Origin: Amycolatopsis sp. CA-126428
GTDB taxonomy: Bacteria; Actinomycetota; Actinomycetes; Mycobacteriales; Pseudonocardiaceae
Assembly: GCF_002904335.1 (NCBI RefSeq)
Contig: NZ_PPHF01000019.1
Location: forward strand, 1-64,000
Reading direction: 5' to 3'
DNA length: 64,000 bases
Shown here one piece after another: positions 46,300 to 56,609 of this stretch; the first letter of the stretch is position 1; each line of letters opens with the position of its first letter. A model generated the notes under the pieces. That model was given only the letters and a program-made list of their open reading frames with translations. It searched no databases and was not told the origin of the DNA. The translations under genes were made by a program, and so were the position numbers.

Positions 46300-47394
46300 C
46301 TAAGAACACACCGCCGTGTCCACAACCGCGAGCAGGTGGCCGCTCGTCTCCGCCGGGGTCGGGTTCTCGTTCAGCACCACCGCCGCCCGGCGGCCGTCCG
46401 GGCCCACCCCCGCGAAGTTCGTGAAGCCGGGGATTCCCCCTTCGTGCCCCCACACCACTCCGCACGACACCGGGACGCTGCCCAGCCCGAGGCCGTAGCC
46501 GGCGCCCGGGATGCCGAGGTCGGCCGGGACCGTCCGGCGCATCTCCGCCAGCTCCGCCGGGCGCAGCAGCCGGCCGCTCAGGAGGGCGCCGTAGAAGCGG
46601 TCGAGGTCGGCCGGGGTCGAGACCAAGCCGCCCGCCGCGCCCGCGATCGTTGCGTCGAAGTCGCTGAAGTCCACCAGCTTGCCGTCGAACGGAACGTAAC
46701 CGACCGCGTGCGGTGCCGGCAGCCGCTCGTCGCCGCGGCGGGGCAGATATGTGTCGCGCAGGCCGAGCGGGCCGGTGATCCGGCGGGCGATCTCGGTACC
46801 GAGATCGTGCCCGGTGACCCGCTCCACCAGCATCCCCGCCACGATGTAGTTCGTGTTCGAGTACGACCAGCTCGTGCCGGGCGGGAACAGCGCCGGGTGC
46901 TTCAGCGCCATCGCCACCAGCTCGGCCGGCTCGGCGCCGCGGTGCCGCAACGCCTCCGGGTCCGTCAGTGCGAGGTCGTCCGTGTAGTTGTAGAGCCCGC
47001 TCGTGTGCTGCAGCACCTGCCGGACGGTGATCCGCCGGTCGGGCAGGAGCCCCGGCAGGTACCGCGCAACCGGCGCGTCCAGCCGCACCCGGCCCTCCGC
47101 GACCAGCTGCAGCACCACCGTGGCCACGAACGTCTTGGTGACGCTGCCCGCGCGGAACGAACCGTTGCGCGGGAACGGCTTTCCGGTGGCGACGTCGCCC
47201 GTGCCGCTGCGGGTGACCTGCGTCCGCCGGCCGTCCTGGACGACCGCCACCGCCCCCGGTACGCCGTCCTGGGCGGTCAGCACGTCCAGGCTCGCCTGGA
47301 CTGGGCTCGCCGCCGCCAGTGCCGGTGCCGCCGTGGTGGCGGCGAGCAGCACGACGAGCGTGCCGGCGGTGACGGCCCGCAATGACTTCCGCAT
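46300..47394 (-). CDS. Secreted serine hydrolase, D-alanyl-D-alanine carboxypeptidase / class C fold
   Basis: A 364-residue protein with an N-terminal signal peptide (residues 1-28, ending ALAAA). The SxxK motif is SVTK in FRAGSVTKTFVATVVLQL, the YxN motif is YSN in WSYSNTNYIVAGML, and HEGG matches the third motif. The layout resembles Streptomyces R61-type DD-peptidase, which trims peptidoglycan outside the membrane. ATG 47394 follows AGGGGG at 9 nt. A wide perfect inverted repeat brackets its promoter. Confidence 0.9.
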   Translation of the reverse strand: MRKSLRAVTAGTLVVLLAATTAAPALAAASPVQASLDVLTAQDGVPGAVAVVQDGRRTQVTRSGTGDVATGKPFPRNGSFRAGSVTKTFVATVVLQLVAEGRVRLDAPVARYLPGLLPDRRITVRQVLQHTSGLYNYTDDLALTDPEALRHRGAEPAELVAMALKHPALFPPGTSWSYSNTNYIVAGMLVERVTGHDLGTEIARRITGPLGLRDTYLPRRGDERLPAPHAVGYVPFDGKLVDFSDFDATIAGAAGGLVSTPADLDRFYGALLSGRLLRPAELAEMRRTVPADLGIPGAGYGLGLGSVPVSCGVVWGHEGGIPGFTNFAGVGPDGRRAAVVLNENPTPAETSGHLLAVVDTAVCS

Positions 47395-47400
47395 GAGAAA

Positions 47401-47453
47401 ACCCCCTGGTGTCTCGGTTTTCCCCAGGCTAGGGGGACCGGGCACCAGGGGGT
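47401..47453. promoter_or_regulatory. Inverted repeat bracketing the serine hydrolase promoter
   Basis: ACCCCCTGGTG (47401-47411) and CACCAGGGGGT (47443-47453) are perfect inverted copies with a 31-nt spacer. On the minus strand the distal arm lies upstream of a TAGCCT -10-like sequence and the proximal arm contains the AGGGGG ribosome binding site, which suggests a looping operator rather than an RNA hairpin. Confidence 0.45.
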
Positions 47454-47496
47454 ATCGGGGAGACCACCGGAAAGACCCGGGGGCCTGCCCCACCAC

Positions 47497-48891
47497 TCAG
47501 CGCAGCTTCAGGGCGCGCTTCAGGGTGCCGAACAGGTCGGTCTGGTTGGTCAGGCCGACGATGTTGGCCGCCTGCGGGCCGAGGCCCGCGATGCGCACCT
47601 GCGTGCCCGTGTGCGACTGCGAGCCGCCCGCTTCCGCGGTGCCGTAGGCCAGCGTCATGTTCGCGCCCTCGTTGGTGATCAGGGTCGCGGTCAGGCCCGG
47701 GGTGGCGGTGGGCTCGACGATCTGGCTGCTGTGGCCGTGGTCGGCGGTCACCAGCACCAGGGTGTCGGGGTGGCTGCGGGCGAACGCCGTGCCCGCCGCG
47801 ATCGCCGCGTCGAAGTCGATCGTCTCGCCGATCTGGCCGCACGGGTCGGCCGCGTGGTCCTGCTTGTCGATGCTCGCGCCTTCGACCTGCAGGAAGAAGC
47901 CCTTGTCGCTGCGGCGGTCGTCCAGCAGCTCCAGCGCCTTGCGGGTCTGGTCGGCCAGCTTCGGCTGGGTGGCGGGCACCTTCGCGTTCGGCGTGCAGCG
48001 GGACGGCGCGGTGCCGCCGTGCACGGCCGCCGGGCCGGTCCAGTTCACCGGCATGTTGCCGTCGGCGAACAGGCCGAGGACCGGCTTGCCCTTCTTCGCC
48101 GCGGCCAGGTCCGCCGCGGTGTTGACGACGTTGTAGCCGGCCGCCTTGGCCTGGTCCAGCACGGTCTTGCCCTGGAACTTGCCCGCCGTCACCTGCTGGT
48201 TGAAGTACTTCGCGCCGCCGCCCAGCAGGACGTCGGGGCGGGTCTGCACCAGCTGCTCGGCGATCGAGCCGAGGCCGCCGTTCTCCTTGGCGTTCTTCGC
48301 GCACTTGGCGGTCGTCTCGACCGGGCCCTTGCAGTCGCGGTTGACGACGTGCGCGCCGAGCACGGCCGGGGTCGCGTCCTGGACCTCGGCGGTGGTGACG
48401 TCGCCGGTGCGCAGGCCGTTGCGCTTGGCGATCTCGAGGATCGTCGGGACGTCGTTGCCGTAGGCGTCGACGGAGATGGCGCCGTTGTAGGTCTTGGTGC
48501 CGGTGGCCCAGCCGGTGCCGGACGCGGCCGAGTCGGTCACGTAGTTCGGCTTGCCGGGGTTGTTCTGCTCGACCGCGTAGGTCGTGTAGTCACCGGTCAG
48601 CGGCAGCTCGTCCATGGCGAGCCGGCCCGCGGCGCCGCGCTCGTAGTTGCGGGCGGAGGTGATCTCCGACTGGCCCATGCCGTCGCCGAGGAACAGGATG
48701 ACGTTGCGGGCGTGGCCGCCCTGGATCGCGGCACGGACGTCGGCGGTGCGGTCACCGGTGCCGGCCGACGAGCGCGCGTCGGCGTTGTCGGAGCCGTTGG
48801 TGGCCAGGGCGACCGGGGCGGCGGCGATCAGCGCGGCGCCGAGCGCGCCCGCGACCAGCCACCGGCGGCGGCCGGCGAACAGCGAAGCCAT
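47497..48891 (-). CDS. phoA: Alkaline phosphatase, PhoA family
   Basis: A 464-residue exported metal-dependent phosphatase. The N-terminus FAGRRRWLVAGALGAALIAAA is an Arg-rich signal of possible Tat type. Catalytic Ser and flank: YVTDSAASGTGWATGTK. Metal ligands: ILFLGDGMG (Asp), VEGASIDKQDHA (Glu, Asp, His), VTADHGHSS (Asp, His) and SHTG (His). ATG 48891 follows GAGGAGAAAC. The upstream 165 nt may contain Pho-box-like units but no clear direct repeat. It supplies phosphate under starvation. Confidence 0.95.
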   Translation of the reverse strand: MASLFAGRRRWLVAGALGAALIAAAPVALATNGSDNADARSSAGTGDRTADVRAAIQGGHARNVILFLGDGMGQSEITSARNYERGAAGRLAMDELPLTGDYTTYAVEQNNPGKPNYVTDSAASGTGWATGTKTYNGAISVDAYGNDVPTILEIAKRNGLRTGDVTTAEVQDATPAVLGAHVVNRDCKGPVETTAKCAKNAKENGGLGSIAEQLVQTRPDVLLGGGAKYFNQQVTAGKFQGKTVLDQAKAAGYNVVNTAADLAAAKKGKPVLGLFADGNMPVNWTGPAAVHGGTAPSRCTPNAKVPATQPKLADQTRKALELLDDRRSDKGFFLQVEGASIDKQDHAADPCGQIGETIDFDAAIAAGTAFARSHPDTLVLVTADHGHSSQIVEPTATPGLTATLITNEGANMTLAYGTAEAGGSQSHTGTQVRIAGLGPQAANIVGLTNQTDLFGTLKRALKLR

Positions 48892-49056
48892 GTTTCTCCT
48901 CGTTCGGGAACTTCGGGGAATTCGGGAGGTACGGCCCGGATATCGGACACGGGCTATTAGTCCTCCCGCATGTGTGCCGCGAAGGGACTGAAGGTGACCG
49001 GAGAGTGGCCGCTGGCCGAACTCATGACTTCGCGTGGGTGACCGGGAGCACGTCGG

Positions 49057-49716
49057 TTATTGTCCGGCGAGGTGCCCCGGCTTGACGACCCCGGCTTCGT
49101 ACGCGATCACCACGGCCTGGCTGCGGTTGCCGGCGCCGAGCTTGGCGAAGATGTTGCCCACGTGGGTCTTGACCGTCTCCAGGCTGATCACCAGCGCCGC
49201 CGCGATGTCCTGATTGGACAATCCGGTGGCGATGAGCCGGAGCACCTCGGCTTCGCGGCGGGTGAGCGTCTTCGCCGCCCGCGCGTGCTTCCCGCCCACG
49301 GGCCGGTCGCGCACCAGCCGCCGGATCGCCTTCGGGAACAGCAGCGACTCGCCGGCGGCGACCGTCCGCACGGCGTGCGCGATCTCCTCCTTGCGCGCCC
49401 GCTTCAGCAGGAACCCGCTGGCCCCGGCCAGCAGCGCCTCGTGCACGTAGTCGTCGTTGTCGAACGTCGTGACGACCAGGATCTTCGGGGGTTCGGCGAG
49501 CGCCGCGAGCACCTGCCGGGTGGCCTCGATGCCGTCCACTCCGGGCATCCGGACGTCCATCAGCACGACGTCCGGCCGGGTCCGCCGCACCGCGGCCAGG
49601 ACCTCGCCGCCGTCGGCCGCCTCGCCGACCACCGGCAGGCCCTGCTGCTCCAGCAGGGCCCGCAGCCCGGTGCGGACCAGCGGCTCGTCGTCGGCGAGCA
49701 GCACCGACGGCGTCAC
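49057..49716 (-). CDS. NarL/LuxR-family response regulator
   Basis: A 219-residue regulator. The receiver domain begins SVLLADDEPLVRTGLRALL with the phospho-Asp in VVLMDVRMPGVDG (about residue 52) and Lys in LKRARKEE. The C-terminal LuxR helix-turn-helix reads LTRREAEVLRLIATGLSNQD followed by TVKTHVGNI. GTG 49716 overlaps the histidine-kinase stop (GTGA), forming a two-component pair. The signal and targets are unknown; the alkaline phosphatase next door may be coincidental. Confidence 0.95.
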   Translation of the reverse strand: MTPSVLLADDEPLVRTGLRALLEQQGLPVVGEAADGGEVLAAVRRTRPDVVLMDVRMPGVDGIEATRQVLAALAEPPKILVVTTFDNDDYVHEALLAGASGFLLKRARKEEIAHAVRTVAAGESLLFPKAIRRLVRDRPVGGKHARAAKTLTRREAEVLRLIATGLSNQDIAAALVISLETVKTHVGNIFAKLGAGNRSQAVVIAYEAGVVKPGHLAGQ

Positions 49717-50912
49717 GCGCCCGCCCGCAGCGGGATGGACGCGTTCAGCCGCCACCGCGGCCCGTCCGGACCGGCGTCGAGCTCGCCGCGCAGGGCCTCG
49801 ACGCGCTCGGCGAGCCCGGCCAGCCCGCGGCGCCCGGTCCGCGGCCCCTCGCCGGGCAGCGCGTTGACGACCGCGATGCCGAGGCGGTCCGGGCCGACCT
49901 CGACCCGGACGTCGACCGCGCCGGGGCCGGCGTGGCGCAGCGCGTTGGTCAGCCCCTCCTGGACGATCCGGTAGCCCTCGCGGGACACCGTGGCCGGCAG
50001 CGTCGCGACCGGCCCGGTGACGGCCAGCCGGACATCGAGCCCGGCTTCGCGGGCACGCACGGTGAGAACGTCCACCTCGGTCAGCGTGCGCGTCGGCTCC
50101 TTCGCCGCCGGCTCCTCGCGAAGCAGGCCCAGGACGTGGTCGAGGTCTTCGAGCGCGCTGCGGGAAGCTTCTTCGATCGTGCCGAGTGCCCGCCGGACCT
50201 GGGCCGGGTCCGCCTCGACCAGATCGGCCACGGCCGCCGCCTGGATGGTCGACGTCGTCAGCGTGTGCCCGATCGAGTCGTGCAGCTCGCGGGCCAGCCG
50301 GTTGCGCTGGGCGAGCACGGCCGCGCGCTGCTCGGCGGCCGCCGAGAGCTCGGCCGCGGACGGGCCCAGCAGGGTCGTGGCGCCGACGCGGAAGCCGACG
50401 GTGGCGGCCGCCGCGAGCACCACCGCCGCGAAGACCATCGCGAGACCGAACGGGATCGTCCACCAGTCGAGCGGGACGTCGTTCCAGAAGAAGCTGATCC
50501 GGTCCTGGCCGCCGGTCAGCCACGCCAGCGGTACGAACATCGTGATCCCGAGGAAGGCCAGTGCGGTGAACAGGGCGCCGCTCGCCGCCGTGTGCAGGGC
50601 GAGCCACAGGCCCGACCGCAGCCGCGAGCCGGCGTCCGGGCGCCGGGCCGGCGCGGGCAGGCGGGTACCGAGCAGGCCGTTCGCGAGCACGACGCCCAGC
50701 CGTCGCACCGGCCCCAGCAAGCCCAGCAGTCCCATCAGCACCGCGAGCGCGACCACCGCGATGACCGCGCGGACCCGGGAGTCGGCTTCGAACGACACCG
50801 CGACGGCGAAGGCGAAGGGGGAGATCGGCGCGGCCAGCACGAGGCTCACGATCGCGTACGGAAGGCTGCGGTAGCTGCCGATCCGCGCCAGGGACACCAG
50901 GAATCGGGACAT
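49713..50912 (-). CDS. Sensor histidine kinase, HisKA_3 family
   Basis: A 399-residue membrane kinase. Four to five membrane segments occupy residues 12-170. The HisKA_3 dimerisation domain has the phospho-His in LARELHDSIGHTLTT (about residue 208). The ATPase domain has EGLTNALRHAG (N box) and GRRGLAGLAERVEALRG (G box). ATG 50912 lies 7 nt after TAACCT, so the mRNA is probably leaderless; an upstream start would add seven residues. Signal unknown. Confidence 0.93.
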   Translation of the reverse strand: MSRFLVSLARIGSYRSLPYAIVSLVLAAPISPFAFAVAVSFEADSRVRAVIAVVALAVLMGLLGLLGPVRRLGVVLANGLLGTRLPAPARRPDAGSRLRSGLWLALHTAASGALFTALAFLGITMFVPLAWLTGGQDRISFFWNDVPLDWWTIPFGLAMVFAAVVLAAAATVGFRVGATTLLGPSAAELSAAAEQRAAVLAQRNRLARELHDSIGHTLTTSTIQAAAVADLVEADPAQVRRALGTIEEASRSALEDLDHVLGLLREEPAAKEPTRTLTEVDVLTVRAREAGLDVRLAVTGPVATLPATVSREGYRIVQEGLTNALRHAGPGAVDVRVEVGPDRLGIAVVNALPGEGPRTGRRGLAGLAERVEALRGELDAGPDGPRWRLNASIPLRAGA

Positions 50913-50919
50913 GACGTCG

Positions 50920-50925
50920 AGGTTA
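50920..50925 (-). promoter_or_regulatory. -10 element of leaderless promoter
   Basis: On the minus strand TAACCT ends 7 nt before ATG 50912. Confidence 0.45.
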
Positions 50926-51007
50926 GGGGGCACCGCGGGCCCGTGACCTCCCTCTCCGGAGCCAGATCCTGGTCACAACCGGTTAGCAGGCGTTAGCGCC
51001 GTCCTCC

Positions 51008-51013
51008 TACACT
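51008..51013 (+). promoter_or_regulatory. -10 element of leaderless rpe promoter
   Basis: TACACT ends 6 nt before GTG 51020, which has no ribosome binding site. Confidence 0.5.
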
Positions 51014-51019
51014 CGGGAC

Positions 51020-51706
51020 GTGGCAGACCGACCTTTGATCGCACCCAGCATCCTCGCGGCGGACTTCGCCCGGCTCGGCGAAGAGATCGCCGCCGTGGCC
51101 GGCACCGGGGAGAACCGCGCCGACTGGGTCCACGTCGACGTCATGGACGCGCACTTCGTGCCCAACCTGACCCTCGGCCTGCCCGTGGCCAAGGCCCTGA
51201 TCGACAGCACCGACCTGCCGATCGACTGCCACCTGATGATCGACGACCCGGACCGCTGGGCGATCGGGTACGCCGAGGCCGGCGCCTACAACGTCACCGT
51301 GCACGCCGAGGCCGCGAAGGACCCGGTCGCGCTGGCGAAGAACCTGCGCGCCGCGGGCGCGAAGGCCGGCCTGTCGATCAAGCCGGGCACCGCGCTCGAG
51401 CCGTGGCTCGACGCGCTCGAGCACTACGACACGCTGCTGGTCATGTCGGTCGAGCCGGGCTTCGGCGGGCAGTCGTTCATCGCCGACGTCCTGGCGAAGG
51501 TCCGCACCGCGCGGCGGCTGGTCGACACCGGGCACCTGAAGCTGCTCGTCGAGATCGACGGCGGGATCAACGCCGACACCATCGAGCAGGCCGCCGAGGC
51601 GGGTGTCGACTGCTTCGTCGCCGGCTCCGCCGTGTACGGCGCCACCGACCCGGGCAAGGCGGTCGCCGCGTTGCGCGAACAGGCGGCCCGCGGCCGGGCC
51701 GGCTGA
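51020..51706 (+). CDS. rpe: Ribulose-phosphate 3-epimerase
   Basis: A 228-residue TIM-barrel epimerase linking ribulose-5-phosphate and xylulose-5-phosphate. [59 protein letters not shown] and [20 protein letters not shown] are the standard motifs with both catalytic Asp. Ribulose-5-phosphate is also the substrate of RibBA, which fits the gene's place ahead of the riboflavin genes. Confidence 0.97.
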   Translation: MADRPLIAPSILAADFARLGEEIAAVAGTGENRADWVHVDVMDAHFVPNLTLGLPVAKALIDSTDLPIDCHLMIDDPDRWAIGYAEAGAYNVTVHAEAAKDPVALAKNLRAAGAKAGLSIKPGTALEPWLDALEHYDTLLVMSVEPGFGGQSFIADVLAKVRTARRLVDTGHLKLLVEIDGGINADTIEQAAEAGVDCFVAGSAVYGATDPGKAVAALREQAARGRAG

Positions 51707-51798
51707 ACTCCGCACCGGCACCGGAGAAGCCACCGGGCCGCGTCGGGTGTTGGATGGAAGGACCGGCTCACAGACCGGCTCACGAGGAGGCAGCGCAC

Positions 51799-52424
51799 GT
51801 GTTCACCGGCATAGTCGAGGAGATCGGCGAAGTCACCGCGGTCGAGCAGCTGACCAACGCGGCCCGGCTGCGCGTCCGCGGCCCGCTGGTCACCAGCGAC
51901 GCCGGGCACGGCGACTCGATCGCGGTCAGCGGGGTCTGCCTGACCGTCGTCGAGGTGGCGGGCGGCGAGTTCACCGTCGACGTCGTCAACGAGACGCTGC
52001 AGCGGTCGAGCCTGGCCAAGGTCGCGGTCGGCGACCGGGTCAACCTCGAACGCGCCACCCCGGCCGGCGGCCGGCTCGGCGGGCACATCATGCAGGGCCA
52101 CGTCGACGGGACCGGGGTGTTCCTCGGCCGCGACGAGAACGGCGTGACGACGTTCGCGCTGCCGGCGCACCTGTCCCGGTACGTGGTCGAGAAGGGCTCG
52201 ATCGCGGTCGACGGCGTCTCGCTGACGGTCGCGGCGATCACCGCCGACCAGTTCGCGGTCGCCCTGATCCCGACCACCCTCGAAGTGACCACCCTCGGCC
52301 GCCGGGAGGCCGGCGACCTGGTCAACCTCGAGGTCGACGTGGTCGCGAAGTACGTGGAAAAGCTGGCCGAGGCCCACATCCGCGACCAGGCGCACAATCG
52401 GGACGGCGGCACGGAGGAGCGGTC

Positions 52425-52428
<4 letters not shown>
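51799..52428 (+). CDS. ribE: Riboflavin synthase, alpha subunit
   Basis: A 209-residue protein with two lumazine-binding barrels. [17 protein letters not shown] and [15 protein letters not shown] belong to the first; [13 protein letters not shown] and [15 protein letters not shown] to the second. It dismutates 6,7-dimethyl-8-ribityllumazine. GTG 51799 follows GAGGAGG at 8 nt. The 92-nt gap after rpe lacks ribD, which often sits here in relatives, and shows no FMN riboswitch. The stop overlaps ribBA (ATGA). Confidence 0.96.
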
Positions 52429-54696
<2,268 letters not shown>

Positions 54697-54701
54697 CCGC
54701 T

Positions 54702-54761
54702 CCACCCCGTCGTGAGTGGTAAGGCGGGTTAGAACCCGCCTTACCACTCACGACGGGGTGG
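54702..54761. repeat. CGTGAGTG-type palindrome, bidirectional terminator
   Basis: A 29-bp perfect stem (54702-54730 with 54733-54761) around AG. Its inner 44 bases match the post-metK element at 34679-34724. It lies between the convergent PH-domain and xthA genes and can terminate both. Confidence 0.8.
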
Positions 54762-54766
54762 GCGGG

Positions 54767-55543
54767 TCAGAGGTCCAGGTCGACCACGATCGGCGCGTGG
54801 TCCGAGGGTCCCTTTCCCTTGCGCGCGTTGCGGTCCACATAGGAATCCGTGACCGCGTCGGTGAACGCGGCGTTCCCGTACACCAGGTCGATCCGCATGC
54901 CCTTGTTGTTCGGGAAGTTCCCGGCCCGGTAGTCCCAGTACGTGAACGGGTGGTCGTACTTCAGCGGCCGCGGGAAGACGTCCGACAGGCCGAGGTCCCG
55001 CAGCCGGGCCAGGGCGTCGCGCTCCGGCTTCGTCACGTGGGTCGACTCCGCGAACAGCGCGATGTCCCAGACGTCCTCGTCCGTCGGGGCCACGTTGAAG
55101 TCGCCCAGCACCGCGAACGGCCCGTCGGAAACCTCCGAAGCCACCAGCGAATGCAGCGACGAAAGCCACTCCAGCTTGTACGCGTAGTGCGGGTTGTCCG
55201 GCTCGCGCCCGTTCGGCACGTACACCGACCACACCCGCACGCCGCCACACGAGGCCCCGATCGCGCGGGCCTCCGACGCGCCGTCGAACTGCGGCTCGCC
55301 CGGCAGGCCGCGCACGACGTCGGACAAGCCCACCCGCGACACGATGCCGACGCCGTTCCAGCGCCCGAGCCCGTACGCGGCCACCTCGTAGCCCAGCGCC
55401 TCGATCTCCGCCGCCGGGAACGCCTCCGTCGTGTTCTTCAGCTCCTGCAGGCACAGCACGTCCGGCGCCGTCTCCTCCAGGAAACCCAGCACGCGCGGCA
55501 GGCGGGGGACGATGGAGTTCACGTTCCAGGTGGCGATCCGCAT
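54767..55543 (-). CDS. xthA: Exodeoxyribonuclease III
   Basis: A 258-residue AP endonuclease/3' exonuclease of the ExoIII type. MRIATWNVNSIV is the start, LCLQELKNT has the metal Glu, WSVYVPNG the Tyr region, AVLGDFNVAPTDEDVWD the Asp/Asn pair and PSDHAPIVVDL the terminal His. ATG 55543 begins exactly at the family start. The promoter is weak (GATGCT 6 nt upstream). It is convergent with the riboflavin operon. Confidence 0.95.
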   Translation of the reverse strand: MRIATWNVNSIVPRLPRVLGFLEETAPDVLCLQELKNTTEAFPAAEIEALGYEVAAYGLGRWNGVGIVSRVGLSDVVRGLPGEPQFDGASEARAIGASCGGVRVWSVYVPNGREPDNPHYAYKLEWLSSLHSLVASEVSDGPFAVLGDFNVAPTDEDVWDIALFAESTHVTKPERDALARLRDLGLSDVFPRPLKYDHPFTYWDYRAGNFPNNKGMRIDLVYGNAAFTDAVTDSYVDRNARKGKGPSDHAPIVVDLDL

Positions 55544-55574
55544 GCCGCGAGCATCCCACACCCCTCCGACAAAA

Positions 55575-55602
55575 CCGGGGCGGCGCCGAAGCGCCGCCCC
55601 GG
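55575..55602 (-). terminator. Rho-independent terminator of the protease gene
   Basis: A 12-bp perfect stem (55575-55586 with 55591-55602). Read on the minus strand the loop is TTCG and a TTTT run follows at once. It lies 4 nt past the protease stop. Confidence 0.85.
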
Positions 55603-55606
55603 GGGC

Positions 55607-56329
55607 TCACACGCCCGCGGTCGTCCGGATCCAGGACCGGCTCGCCGCCACGCTGGCGTAGTTGTTCGTGCCGCGCGTGTTCGACCCGCTCTGGTTCTGC
55701 ACCGTCGACGCGACGCCGACCTGGACGCCGTTCGCGACCTCGGGGCCGCCCGAGTCGCCCTTCCACGCCGAGCCGTTGACGCCGACGCTCTGGATCGCGC
55801 GGCCGCCGTAGGCGTCCGTGGACCGGCCGGTCACCTGGACGTTCGCCGTCTTCAGCGCCGTCGCCGGCGGGCCGGTCGGGGTGGTGCGGCCCCAGCCGTA
55901 GATCTGGTTGGTGCTGCCGGTGGCCGGGTCCGAGCTGCCCAGCGAGATCGGCGCGGTGCTCGTCGCCGACGCCAGGTGCAGCAGCGCGATGTCGCCGTTC
56001 GGGGACTGGTACTCGTTGTCGACGGCGATCTTCGTGCCCGACAGCAGCGTGTTGCTGCCGACCCGGACGTACATGCCCGAGCCGTCCTGGTCGAGGCAGT
56101 GCACCGCGGTCAGCACCCAGCGGCTGGCGATGACCGTGCCGGAGCAGTTGAAGCCCTGGTAGTCGCGCCCGGGCGTGTTGACGTACACCTGGGCGCCCCA
56201 GGAGACGGTGGGCGCGGTGCTGCCGCCGACGATGTTCGGCTGGACGCCCGCGGTGGCGACCGCGCCGCCCGCGAGGGTGAGGGCGACGGCGGCCGCGGAG
56301 ACGGCGCCGAGGGAGCGGAGGAAGCTCAC
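55607..56329 (-). CDS. Secreted trypsin-like serine protease (S1)
   Basis: A 240-residue precursor. The signal peptide covers residues 1-27. A very short propeptide precedes IVGGS, the usual activation site. Triad: His in LTAVHCLD, Asp in NGDIALLHL, Ser in KGDSGGPEVANG. Asp at the base of the S1 pocket cannot be confirmed, so trypsin-like specificity is only presumed. GTG 56329 follows AAAGGAT at 9 nt. A strong TTCG-loop terminator follows the gene. Confidence 0.92.
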   Translation of the reverse strand: MSFLRSLGAVSAAAVALTLAGGAVATAGVQPNIVGGSTAPTVSWGAQVYVNTPGRDYQGFNCSGTVIASRWVLTAVHCLDQDGSGMYVRVGSNTLLSGTKIAVDNEYQSPNGDIALLHLASATSTAPISLGSSDPATGSTNQIYGWGRTTPTGPPATALKTANVQVTGRSTDAYGGRAIQSVGVNGSAWKGDSGGPEVANGVQVGVASTVQNQSGSNTRGTNNYASVAASRSWIRTTAGV

Positions 56330-56445
56330 GACGGTGATCCTTTCGGTGGGGGACCGGATCGCCGTCGGAAAGTAACCACCGGGTCACGGGTGCGGACACC
56401 GACGAAGGTCGGAAGCGGACGAACACCCTACTTCCGGCGGGCCAA

Positions 56446-56497
56446 CCGGTCGTGAGTGTTCAGGGCGGTTCTAACCCCCCAAAACACTCACGACCGG
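56446..56497. repeat. CGTGAGTG-type palindrome between divergent genes
   Basis: CCGGTCGTGAGTGTT (56446-56460) pairs with AACACTCACGACCGG (56483-56497), with inner imperfect GGGCGGTT/AACCCCCC pairing. It shares outer arms with the elements at 34679 and 54702 but has a different core. It stands 117 nt upstream of the protease and 113 nt upstream of uvrC, which are divergent, so it is not the terminator of either. Confidence 0.75.
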
Positions 56498-56597
56498 CCG
56501 CGGCAGACCCGGGGGCGTGCGAGAACTGTCGGTGTCGCCAAATAGTCCATCCATGCCCCCGCCACCACCCTCAGCGGAGGCGCTTCGCGCCGCTGCA

Positions 56598-56603
56598 TAG
56601 TCT
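56598..56603 (+). promoter_or_regulatory. -10 element of leaderless uvrC promoter
   Basis: TAGTCT ends 6 nt before GTG 56610. A purine run GGGGGA fills the gap, so a leadered start cannot be excluded. Confidence 0.4.
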
Positions 56604-56609
56604 GGGGGA

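Noticed and set aside
48892..49056. Pho box upstream of alkaline phosphatase
   Set aside because: GGTCACC and GTTCGGCC units occur, but not as two clean 11-nt direct repeats at promoter distance, so I could not support a site.
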